NCBI GenBank assembly: GCA_964631125.1 | Contig: CAZVYN010000090.1 | Location: forward strand, 1-15,087 | Length of the DNA: 15,087 nucleotides | Origin: CAZVYN01 sp964631125 | GTDB lineage: Bacteria > Eisenbacteria > RBG-16-71-46 > CAIMUX01 | Reading direction: 5' to 3' | Shown here: in pieces, positions 1-5,798 of the stretch | Position numbering within the stretch: position 1 is the stretch's first letter | Layout of the letters: each line of letters starts with the position of its first letter | Program-made: the position numbers and the translations under genes | The notes under the pieces: model-generated | Databases searched by the model: none | What the model was told of the DNA's origin: nothing | What the model saw: the letters and a program-made list of their open reading frames with translations, nothing else

Positions 1-25
1 GTGTTCGGCGTGTGCTGCATGGCGA

Positions 26-112
26 GATGGGTGATGGGTGATGGGTGATGGGTGAAGGGTGATGGGTGATGGGTGAAGGGTGATGGGTGATGGGTGAAGG
101 GTGATGGGTGAA
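26..112. repeat. Heptamer tandem repeat (GATGGGT/GAAGGGT), nested 21-bp period
   Basis: Twelve complete 7-bp units (GATGGGT, with every third unit GAAGGGT in the later part) plus a partial unit. From position 40 the array also shows a 21-bp higher-order period of two GATGGGT units and one GAAGGGT. Seven is not a multiple of three, so the array is unlikely to be coding. It begins 18 bases after a GTGTTCG that matches the right end of the palindrome found at 2458 and 5561. Confidence 0.95.
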
Positions 113-506
113 GCGCGCGAAGCACGGTGCGCGCTCCCTGCATGGCCGCAGGCCATGACTGCACGTCAGGACCGAGCGCCGGGGTCTCGTACCGCAGTCA
201 CGCACCGCAGTCACGTGCCGTCGTCACTCGCGTGGGCATGCGATCGGATGTCTTTGGTTTTGTTTGCTTCGCCTCTGTGCCTGTTGGCAAATTATTGTCT
301 TGGCGGCTCATATATATATTTGTCAAATACATTGAAACATTCGACTGATGCACGTCGTCTATACATCGAATCGACTGCTCCCGCGGTTGCCAAGGCAGCT
401 GACGGCAACCGACTCCACGACATTCGCCATCGACCACGCTACAACTCGCCTCTCTTGCACGAACAGCCCGCAACGCGGGCGCCGAACCCTTGAATGAAAG
501 AGAGTC
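113..506. other. Intergenic leader upstream of the HNH gene, with an AT-rich island
   Basis: No convincing gene in this stretch of nearly 400 bases. It holds a perfect 7-bp inverted repeat with a 3-base loop (CATGGCC/GGCCATG, 141-157). A 12-bp direct repeat ACCGCAGTCACG occurs at 191-202 and 204-215. At about 245-350 there is an AT-rich island, including a run of alternating TA at 311-319, that contrasts with the GC-rich surroundings. The open frames crossing this region have no recognisable protein content. Confidence 0.6.
295..322 (+). promoter_or_regulatory. Possible promoter in the AT-rich island upstream of the HNH gene
   Basis: TTGTCT at 295-300 and TATTTG at 317-322 are separated by 16 bases in the only AT-rich stretch before the HNH gene. 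The match to a sigma-70 consensus is partial, and other pairings in the same TA-rich run are possible. If real, it would leave a 5' leader of roughly 175 bases. Confidence 0.25.
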
Positions 507-1733
507 ATGACAGCAGTGACATCCTCGAACCACGCGTCGATCGCACTTCTCTCCGGTCCATCTGCCGATTCGGCCTGCGATCCGCGCTCTCGCACTCCGC
601 GTCGCGACTTGCTCGCCGCGCTCCCCGACGACGAGCTGCACGAGCGCGTCCATCAGTTGGCGGCGAAGGAGCGCTCGGCTACGGCCGACCTCGTCGCCCA
701 CCTGGCCGAGATCGAGCTTCGGCGGCTGTATCTGAGCCTCGGTTGCTCTTCGATGTTCGCCTACTGCACGGAACTGCTCCACCTCTCGGAGTCCGCCGCC
801 TACGCGCGGATCGAGGTCGCGCGCGCGGTGCGGCGATTTCCGCTGCTGCTCCAGCAGCTCGAGGACGGGGCGCTTTCGCTCACATCGATTCGACGCCTCT
901 CGCCGGTGCTCAACCCCGAGAACTTCGACCGGCTGGTCGCGGCCGCCCGCCATCGGACCGCTCGGGCAGTCGACGAGTTGGTCGCCCGCGAGCGTCCGAA
1001 GCCGGACGCGGCCCCGATGATTCGGCGGCTTCCCCGACCGAGTGAACACGTTTCAAGACGTGTTGAGCATGGGCTGCTCGGGCGACTGGAGCCGTCGCCT
1101 TCGAGCGAGGTCACGACGCCGAACCGTGCCGTCGACCGAGTTCGAGGCTCGATCCAACCGCTCGCGCCGGAGCGGTTCCACGTACAGTTTACCGCTGGTC
1201 GGGAGATGCGGGATCGGATCGATCGCGCACGAGATCTCCTGCGCCACCGTCTTCCGAATGGAGATCTCGCTTCCGTGATCGACGCGGCGCTGATCGAGCT
1301 GCTGACAAAGCTCGAGCGACAGAAATGCGGTGCGCTGGCGAGGCCAGGTGTACAGCGCAGCGCCGGTCGGGTCCGCGCCGTCGCGGCGGCCCCAATCGCA
1401 GGGACAGCGACGCCACCGATGACCGAAACGACACCGCATCCAGCCACGCCGGTGATGACGGTGACCCAGGAACGACCACCTTTCGCCCGCCCGAATCGTA
1501 CAAGAACGATTCCTCGCGCCGTCCGTCGTGCGGTTGCGCGCCGGGATGCGGCGCGTTGCTCGTTCGTCTCCAGGTGCGGCAGGCGCTGCTCGGCCACCGC
1601 ATTCTTGGAGTTCCACCACGTGGACCCGTTCGCGCGCGGAGACGAAGCCACCGTTGCGAACCTCGAGCTCCGCTGCCGGGCGCACAACGCGTACGAAGCG
1701 GACTCTATCGGGCTCGGGCGACGCGGCGTGTGA
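507..1733 (+). CDS. HNH endonuclease family protein with N-terminal helical domain
   Basis: 408 aa, intact. Residues about 35-165 form an Arg/Leu/Ala-rich helical domain with the family signature LGCSSMFAYC near 78-87. A central segment follows (about 215-275, starting PLAPERFHVQFT), then a Pro/Thr linker and a C-terminal HNH module (about 335-400). In the module I see the core histidine pair at 370-371, Asn385 and His393, plus cysteines 351, 357, 361 and 390 that can hold a structural zinc. The family is a predicted nuclease, often multicopy in delta-proteobacteria-like and candidate-phylum genomes; its biological role is not settled. The ATG at 507 is preceded by a weak GAGAG. Residues 180-187, in the linker after the helical domain, are encoded by a copy of the palindromic repeat found elsewhere in the window. 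A 15-bp tandem repeat begins 17 bases after the stop codon. Confidence 0.9.
   Translation: MTAVTSSNHASIALLSGPSADSACDPRSRTPRRDLLAALPDDELHERVHQLAAKERSATADLVAHLAEIELRRLYLSLGCSSMFAYCTELLHLSESAAYARIEVARAVRRFPLLLQQLEDGALSLTSIRRLSPVLNPENFDRLVAAARHRTARAVDELVARERPKPDAAPMIRRLPRPSEHVSRRVEHGLLGRLEPSPSSEVTTPNRAVDRVRGSIQPLAPERFHVQFTAGREMRDRIDRARDLLRHRLPNGDLASVIDAALIELLTKLERQKCGALARPGVQRSAGRVRAVAAAPIAGTATPPMTETTPHPATPVMTVTQERPPFARPNRTRTIPRAVRRAVARRDAARCSFVSRCGRRCSATAFLEFHHVDPFARGDEATVANLELRCRAHNAYEADSIGLGRRGV
1044..1064 (-). repeat. Inverted third copy of the palindromic repeat, inside the HNH gene
   Basis: Read on the minus strand this segment gives AACACGTCTTGAAACGTGTT followed by C. It matches the intergenic palindromes at 2458 and 5561 at 20 of 21 bases; the one difference is C for T at the eighth base, which breaks one arm position. 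It encodes residues 180-187 (EHVSRRVE) without disturbing the frame, in the variable linker between the helical domain and the central segment. Confidence 0.8.
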
Positions 1734-1750
1734 GACTTCTGCAGCTCGTG

Positions 1751-1953
1751 CGTCCACATCTCTCGCGTCCACATCTCTCGCGTCCTCATCTCTCGCGTCC
1801 TCATCTCTCGCGTCCACATNNNNNNNNNNNNNNNNNNNNNNNNNNNNNNNNNNNNNNNNNNNNNNNNNNNNNNNNNNNNNNNNNNNNNNNNNNNNNNNNN
1901 NNNNNNNNNNNNNNNNNNNCATCTCTCGCGTCCTCATCTCTCGCGTCCACATC
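1751..1953. repeat. 15-bp tandem repeat interrupted by the assembly gap
   Basis: Units of CGTCC(A/T)CATCTCTCG. Four full units and part of a fifth lie left of the gap; one full and two partial units lie right of it, so the gap falls inside the array and the true copy number is unknown. The unit length is a multiple of three and no frame on either strand contains a stop, so long pentapeptide-repeat open frames appear on both strands. These are most likely artefacts of the repeat. Confidence 0.95.
1820..1919. other. Assembly gap (100 N)
   Basis: Exactly 100 consecutive N, the conventional placeholder for a scaffold gap of unknown size. The same 15-bp repeat flanks it on both sides, which explains why assembly failed here. 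Confidence 0.98.
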
Positions 1954-2097
1954 CCACACTTCTACATCTGGCGGTAGCAGGCGGAGCGGGGGTACCCTTG
2001 ATCGGTCCGCTTCGTACTCCGACCCGCTGTCGTCGGGTAGCAGGCGCGACGCCGATTCGGCTCGGTCCGTCGCTCTGATCGAGGAAGGAGAGACACC
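1954..2097. other. Spacer between the 15-bp repeat and the decayed secreted gene
   Basis: No gene seen. An 11-bp direct repeat GGTAGCAGGCG occurs at 1973-1983 and 2036-2046. A strong Shine-Dalgarno sequence (AGGAAGGAGAG, ending about seven bases before the ATG at 2098) closes the region. A complete translation-initiation site in front of a broken gene suggests recent decay. Confidence 0.6.
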
Positions 2098-2425
2098 ATG
2101 CTCGGACGCGTGGGTGCTGAAGTCGCGCTGCTCGCCATCACCGCCGCCGGCGGCGTGTCATGGTCGCAATCCATCAACGTCGACTGCACTCGGGACTCTG
2201 GGCGGCGGAGATCCGGTCGGGCATCAACAGCATCCAGCTACGGCGCGTCGTGCCCACGGGCGTCGAGGATCAGTCCGAGTCGATGCTCGACGCACGGATG
2301 ATCTCGGTGACGCCGAATCCGGCGGAAGGGTCGCGGCTGGAACGTACTTCGTGCGGTTGACCTCACCTTCGAGCAACAGCGCGCAGCCGACGGAGCCGAG
2401 TTACCGGATCGTGCGCGTGCGGTGA
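2098..2425 (+). pseudogene. Decayed secreted protein with remnant FlgD/type IX-like C-terminal sorting domain
   Basis: Three short pieces in three different frames add up to the two ends of a secreted protein. The first, from 2098, is a signal-peptide-like start (MLGRVGAEVALLAITAAGG) behind a strong ribosome binding site. The second, about 2190-2325, reads LWAAEIRSGINSIQLRRVV and ends in the sorting-domain opening ISVTPNPAEG. The third, about 2325-2425, reads GGRVAAGTYFVRL and ends YRIVRVR before TGA at 2423. In intact relatives, including the protease at 5799 and the FG-GAP protein at 8428, about 50-60 residues separate the TPNP motif from the GxYF segment. Here they are fused directly, so an internal deletion and at least one further indel have occurred. 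The original mature domain is gone, so its function cannot be told. Confidence 0.75.
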
Positions 2426-2457
2426 TCAGCGCAGCCGAATCCATCTCGCACCGGTCT

Positions 2458-2481
2458 CGAACACGTTTTGAAACGTGTTCG
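2458..2481. repeat. Palindromic repeat, copy 1
   Basis: Core AACACGTTTTGAAACGTGTT flanked by CG on both sides, giving 11-bp perfect arms around a central TG. It is identical to the copy at 5561-5584. It sits between the 3' ends of the decayed plus-strand gene and the minus-strand lipoprotein gene, where a hairpin could also work as a bidirectional terminator; no T-run follows on either strand. Confidence 0.9.
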
Positions 2482-2501
2482 CGCTCGGAATGGGCGCGTC
2501 C

Positions 2502-2553
2502 GCGTTGGCTGTGCGCGTTGGCTGTGCGCGGTGACTGTGCGCGGTGACTGTGC
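2502..2553. repeat. 13-bp minisatellite, four units
   Basis: Two copies of GCGTTGGCTGTGC followed by two of GCGGTGACTGTGC, head to tail, starting 20 bases after palindrome copy 1. The AABB arrangement suggests expansion by slippage or unequal crossing-over. It is noncoding: 13 is not a multiple of three and no gene crosses it. Confidence 0.95.
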
Positions 2554-2590
2554 GCGGCGGAACAGCCGGTCGCATGCGACCGACTGTGGC

Positions 2591-3886
2591 TCAGGGCAGC
2601 GAGAAGTCGATCGCGGCGACGGTTTCCGTGCCAGTGATCGTGATGATCTCGGCGTCGTGCCAGGAGATCTGATTGGGATACCAGCGGGCGTCGGGACCCA
2701 ACTCGGCCGTGTCCTCGAAGCGATCGTGTCCCTGGAACGCGCCCACCTTGTATTCACCGGGTGGGACTCCTCGGAGTTCATATTTACCGTCCGCCGAATG
2801 CGCAAAAATCGCGCCCAGGACTCTGGTGGCGTTGGCGCTGGTGAGATAGAGCGCTGAGCTCGACGGGGCGCCCAGCAAATCGCGGATCGTCCCGCGAATG
2901 CGGGCGCCGGATTCGACCTCGACTTCGACGCTCCCGACTTCCCCTTCGGCGACGACCTCGATCGTCGTGGCGTGCTCCAAGTCGGCCGCCTGGTGGTGCC
3001 ACTGCGCCAGCCAATCAGACTCGAGGAACTGTTCGGGTGCCACCATCAACCGGAACCGACCGGGTTGCAGGTAGGGTACAACCAGGCCGCCTGGCGACGA
3101 ACTGCTGGCGCGATGGAGCGCGACCCGCGCTCCCGACTCATCGAACAGCTCGAACCTCACGTAGTCGTTCCCGATCTCGTGCTCACCTCCGAAGCGAACT
3201 CCGATCGCGCTGTCGGTGAACCGCGCTTCGAGGATCTCGCCGTCGACCTGAGGCGAGAACAGCGTCGCCTCATCGAAGTTGGCGCCGCCGATCCAATGAC
3301 GATTGTCGCGCCCACCGATCGCGATCTTGATCGGGGCATGCGCCCAGAACTGTTCGCTGAAGATCCCGGCTTCATCGCAGTCGCCCATGGTGACTTCGAC
3401 GGAATCCTCGGTGGCGATCCAGACCTGCGGCGGCCTCAGGCCGAGTGAACTCCACACTCCGTCGACCGACACCTGAATCGTGAAGCGCGCGACGGTTGCC
3501 GTCATCTCGTACGAAGATGTCTCCCCGGCGCGTAGCTCCAGCGGAGTCGCATCTTCCGCGACCAGATCGGACGGAAGCCAGAAGTGTACGCTCCGCACCC
3601 GCTTGGTCACCGCGTCGAGGTACTCGACATCCAGCTCCACTCGATAGTCACCGGGCGGGAGCAACGAGAAGCCGACTCCGGCGACGGGAGAGTCGATCCC
3701 GGACTCGCGCGCGATCGACTCGAACCTGAGATAGGTCTGGATCGGGCCGTCTGGACCGGAAACGACTCCGGAGATCCTTCCGCCGACGCCGCCCGTTTCG
3801 GGGACTACGACCGTCTCATCCGAACAAGCAGCGAGAGACACCATTGCGACGACAATCGCCGCCCAGACGGAACTCCGCGCGATCAC
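2591..3886 (-). CDS. Lipoprotein with carboxypeptidase-regulatory-like domains (downstream paralogue)
   Basis: 431 aa from a GTG start. The start is chosen because it gives a clean lipoprotein signal (hydrophobic VWAAIVVAMVSLAAC, lipobox LAAC, lipidated Cys21). A GGAG lies nine bases upstream, and the GTG overlaps the TGA that would end the upstream gene if its nonsense codon were ignored. An ATG 48 codons upstream gives a non-signal-like extension and is rejected. The mature protein has a beta-rich carboxypeptidase-regulatory-like fold: an early GGRISGVVSG strand with PPGDYRVEL, and a late RIRGTIRD unit with GVPPGEYKVGAF near the C-terminus. The middle carries an HWIGG motif shared with the upstream neighbour. 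Such proteins are thought to sit in the outer membrane facing either side. No enzyme motif is seen and the exact role is unknown. Confidence 0.8.
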   Translation of the reverse strand: MIARSSVWAAIVVAMVSLAACSDETVVVPETGGVGGRISGVVSGPDGPIQTYLRFESIARESGIDSPVAGVGFSLLPPGDYRVELDVEYLDAVTKRVRSVHFWLPSDLVAEDATPLELRAGETSSYEMTATVARFTIQVSVDGVWSSLGLRPPQVWIATEDSVEVTMGDCDEAGIFSEQFWAHAPIKIAIGGRDNRHWIGGANFDEATLFSPQVDGEILEARFTDSAIGVRFGGEHEIGNDYVRFELFDESGARVALHRASSSSPGGLVVPYLQPGRFRLMVAPEQFLESDWLAQWHHQAADLEHATTIEVVAEGEVGSVEVEVESGARIRGTIRDLLGAPSSSALYLTSANATRVLGAIFAHSADGKYELRGVPPGEYKVGAFQGHDRFEDTAELGPDARWYPNQISWHDAEIITITGTETVAAIDFSLP

Positions 3887-3984
3887 GGCGCCAGACTCCA
3901 CTCGATCGTCGGCGCTTCCTCGCCATCGACGACCGAGATTCCGGTCGCCGCTTCGACATCCAACGTGCCCGGATACCAGAGCAA
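3883..3984 (-). other. In-frame C-terminal tail of the upstream lipoprotein, stranded behind a TAA
   Basis: Immediately after the TAA at 3985-3987 the same frame stays open for 33 codons (beginning LLWYPGTLDVEAATG, ending EWSLAP) before TGA at 3883-3885. The segment resembles the natural C-terminus of the downstream paralogue (RWYPNQISWHDAE, ending IDFSLP). Its TGA overlaps the GTG start of the downstream gene by four bases (GTGA). I infer this was the original end of the gene and that the TAA is a nonsense mutation or sequence error. Confidence 0.75.
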
Positions 3985-5418
3985 TTAGTCCTCTCTGTCT
4001 GCGATCGCGAACTTCCAAATCCCGGTCCAAAGGCCGCGGACGAGGATCCGGCCGTCTTCCTCCGTGCGCTGAAATCCCCCGAAATAGCGGGTAGGCTGAC
4101 CGATCTCGAAGAAGCGCATCTCAGCGAAGTCGACCGGGAATCCGTCGCTCTGGCGGATCCGTACTGGTAACTGTCCGCCTCGCGACGGATGGAACACGAC
4201 ATCGACCACCGATCCCTCGTCCCCGATCACGATGGGCGTGGCGGTCGCGAGGAAGCGCGAGCCGTCGAACCACTGGGGCGCCCAATCTTCACGCCCGTAG
4301 GTCCGAGGCTGCAGATTGAGGTAGTAGACGCCCACTGAGAGGTTGGGAATCCCGAGGTACCCGTCCGGCTCGAAGCTGTCCGTCGTCTCCAAGAGCAAGC
4401 GCTTCGCTGCATCGGTGAGCGTGGCGCGCGCTTCGATGCGTCCGTCATTCGCGCTCCCCGGCAGTACGAGACGCACGCGCAATCCACTCTCGACGAGATC
4501 CGCGCCTTCGACGATCCGCCCCGCAGACAACTCGTAGGCGGTCGCGTCTTCGAAACTGTCGCCGCCGATCCAGCGACTATGGTCCCCGATCCTCACGCCA
4601 AGACGTCCGGTCATGGCGGGAACGACGGCGATCTCGAACGAACCATCCAACTCGACCAAGGTCTCAGCGAGAGCCCGAGTCGAGTCGACCTCGAAGAGCA
4701 TGACGCGGGGAGTGAGACCGAAGCGATCGTCGTTCAACTCCTGCCAACTCCCCGTCACCGATCCTCGCAGTCGTCCCAGCGCCGGGAGCACCCCCTGCAC
4801 CTCGGCGCGAGCGAGTGGGGAGACGCGAACAACCGTCGCGCCGTCCCTCTCGGCCGACCCCGGCAGCCAGACGTTCGAACGTAGGTAACCGAGCCCCACT
4901 CGGATCTGGTAGTCGCCGGGTGGAACCGGCCCGAATTCGAACTCCGTCACCGTTGACTCGACGCTGCGCGAGCGCGTCGAGCCGTCCTCGGAATCGATTT
5001 CAACCATCTCAACCGTCAGATTCCGTTCGTGATAGTCCGACGGCGTCGAGATCTGGCAGCGAATGCTCCCGAAGTGGAAATCGATCGTGCGGCTGAGATC
5101 TCCCTGCCGCAGACGAAGCGTATCAACCCCGCCCCCGACGTCGGAAAACATCCGGTAGTCCCCGGGCGGGACCAACAGACGGTAGGCGCCCGTCGAATCG
5201 GTCCGGGCCGAGAAGGAGTCGGAACCCGGGTACGGTCCGTCCAACCGCCATACGCTGACGTCCGCAGCCAACGGCCCATCCGCTCCCAGCACATGCCCCT
5301 GAACGACGAGAAACGGGCAATCGAGGCACGGCCCGGTGACTTCCTTCTCGTCGCCGCAGGCGGTCCAGGCCAACAAGACCGCGGCGAGCGAGAGATGGCG
5401 GGCGAGTGGGTTGCGCAT
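3985..5418 (-). CDS. Lipoprotein with carboxypeptidase-regulatory-like domains (upstream paralogue, truncated by in-frame TAA)
   Basis: 477 aa to the TAA; it would be 511 aa if read through to the TGA at 3883. The ATG at 5418 gives a lipoprotein-like signal (RHLSLAAVLLAWTAC, Cys21; the -3 residue Trp is not ideal) and a nearby CLDC pair at 31-34. An N-terminal carboxypeptidase-regulatory-like unit follows (VVQGHVLGADGPL, then TGAYRLLVPPGDYR). Later units contain VPPGDYQIRV and RLRGSVTG, and the RWIGG and DWAPQW motifs match HWIGG and DWLAQW in the downstream paralogue. The two genes are tandem duplicates and probably co-transcribed. A run of nine C lies between a weak GAAGG and the ATG. The open frame continues 118 codons upstream through repeats and a terminator; that extension is rejected. 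Function is unknown beyond a probable envelope role. Confidence 0.75.
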   Translation of the reverse strand: MRNPLARHLSLAAVLLAWTACGDEKEVTGPCLDCPFLVVQGHVLGADGPLAADVSVWRLDGPYPGSDSFSARTDSTGAYRLLVPPGDYRMFSDVGGGVDTLRLRQGDLSRTIDFHFGSIRCQISTPSDYHERNLTVEMVEIDSEDGSTRSRSVESTVTEFEFGPVPPGDYQIRVGLGYLRSNVWLPGSAERDGATVVRVSPLARAEVQGVLPALGRLRGSVTGSWQELNDDRFGLTPRVMLFEVDSTRALAETLVELDGSFEIAVVPAMTGRLGVRIGDHSRWIGGDSFEDATAYELSAGRIVEGADLVESGLRVRLVLPGSANDGRIEARATLTDAAKRLLLETTDSFEPDGYLGIPNLSVGVYYLNLQPRTYGREDWAPQWFDGSRFLATATPIVIGDEGSVVDVVFHPSRGGQLPVRIRQSDGFPVDFAEMRFFEIGQPTRYFGGFQRTEEDGRILVRGLWTGIWKFAIADRED

Positions 5419-5420
5419 GC

Positions 5421-5429
5421 GGGGGGGGG
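5421..5429 (-). promoter_or_regulatory. C9 homopolymer between ribosome binding site and start codon
   Basis: Nine G on the plus strand, hence nine C in the lipoprotein transcript, two bases upstream of its ATG and just after a GAAGG that is the best nearby Shine-Dalgarno candidate. Length changes here would alter the ribosome-binding-site spacing. No variation can be seen from one sequence. Confidence 0.4.
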
Positions 5430-5560
5430 CCTTCGCAGGGGGAGTGAACCCGCGCCGGGGAAGTTTACACGGATAGCGGCGCCCACCGAACCTTCGAAAC
5501 TGCGCTGCATGCACATCGAGCGCGCGTTGAATGCGCATCGAGCGCGCTTCGAGCATGCCC

Positions 5561-5584
5561 CGAACACGTTTTGAAACGTGTTCG
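5561..5584. repeat. Palindromic repeat, copy 2
   Basis: Identical over all 24 bases to the copy at 2458-2481, in the same orientation (centre TTTTGAAA), and followed like it by GC-rich sequence and then a minisatellite. Copies 1 and 2 bracket the tandem lipoprotein pair, about 3.1 kb apart. Confidence 0.9.
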
Positions 5585-5608
5585 CGAGCGAAAGTCGGAG
5601 ATCGGAGC

Positions 5609-5665
5609 GACGACGGCGACGGCGGCGACGGTGGCGGCGACGGTGGCGGCGACGGTGGCGGCGAC
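5609..5665. repeat. 12-bp minisatellite (GGTGGCGGCGAC)
   Basis: Three perfect units of GGTGGCGGCGAC at 5630-5665, preceded by degenerate units from 5609. The first degenerate unit starts 24 bases after palindrome copy 2. The reverse-strand reading frame gives a Pro-Pro-Pro-Ser repeat that extends the lipoprotein frame upstream. I regard that as noncoding, because the signal peptide begins much later. Confidence 0.9.
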
Positions 5666-5700
5666 CCGCCGCTGTCCACTCCACGCGCCGTACACACAAC

Positions 5701-5732
5701 GGGCGGGCTCCAATGATGGTGGAGGCCCGCCC
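5701..5732 (-). terminator. Probable terminator of the protease transcript
   Basis: GGGCGGGC (5701-5708) pairs with GCCCGCCC (5725-5732). The stem extends with TCC/GGA after a single bulged base and closes a loop of about nine bases. On the minus strand the stem is followed by GTTGTGTGT, a T-rich though interrupted tail. It lies about 70 bases after the protease stop codon. Confidence 0.6.
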
Positions 5733-5737
5733 TCTGT

Positions 5738-5758
5738 GGTGAAAGGTGAAAGGTGAAA
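5738..5758. repeat. GGTGAAA heptamer tandem repeat, three units
   Basis: Three perfect head-to-tail copies of GGTGAAA next to the terminator hairpin. The unit is the same length as, and similar in composition to, the GGGTGAA-type heptamers at 26-112. Confidence 0.9.
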
Positions 5759-5798
5759 GGGGCGAGGAGCAATCGGTCGCAGGACGACCGACCGCGAC

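Larger units (their letters stand above)
5430..5798. other. Repeat-rich intergenic region between lipoprotein and protease genes
   Basis: No gene. In order it contains an imperfect ~22-bp direct repeat (about 5511-5555, sharing CATCGAGCGCGC), palindrome copy 2, a 12-bp minisatellite, a terminator-like hairpin, a GGTGAAA heptamer repeat and a smaller inverted repeat (TCGGTCG/CGACCGA, 5773-5791) next to the protease stop. Any promoter for the lipoprotein pair must lie here, but I see no confident -35/-10 pair. Confidence 0.6.

Noticed and set aside
198..1819. Long minus-strand open frames opposite the HNH gene (198-1049, 800-1819)
   Set aside because: They are Arg/Ser-rich shadow frames of a GC-rich gene with a clear HNH signature on the plus strand, and one reads through the tandem repeat.
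1751..1953. Possible CRISPR array
   Set aside because: The units are contiguous with no spacers; this is a tandem repeat. The same applies to 26-112, 2502-2553 and 5609-5665.
1325..2425. Plus-strand open frame crossing the N gap
   Set aside because: It is open only because the 15-bp repeat and the N block contain no stops. Only its last ~30 residues, the sorting-domain remnant, have protein character.
3887..4030. ATG start 48 codons upstream for the downstream lipoprotein
   Set aside because: It overlaps the end of the upstream gene in another frame and places Arg-rich sequence before the signal. The GTG at 3886 has a ribosome binding site and the 4-bp overlap.
2458..5584. Palindrome pair as terminal inverted repeats of a transposon
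   Set aside because: The copies are in the same orientation, no transposase or target-site duplication is seen, and a palindrome cannot define inward orientation. A dispersed repeat or operator is simpler.
5419..5772. 118-codon N-terminal extension of the upstream lipoprotein
   Set aside because: It would translate a terminator hairpin, a minisatellite and the palindrome, and would bury the lipoprotein signal that starts at 5418.
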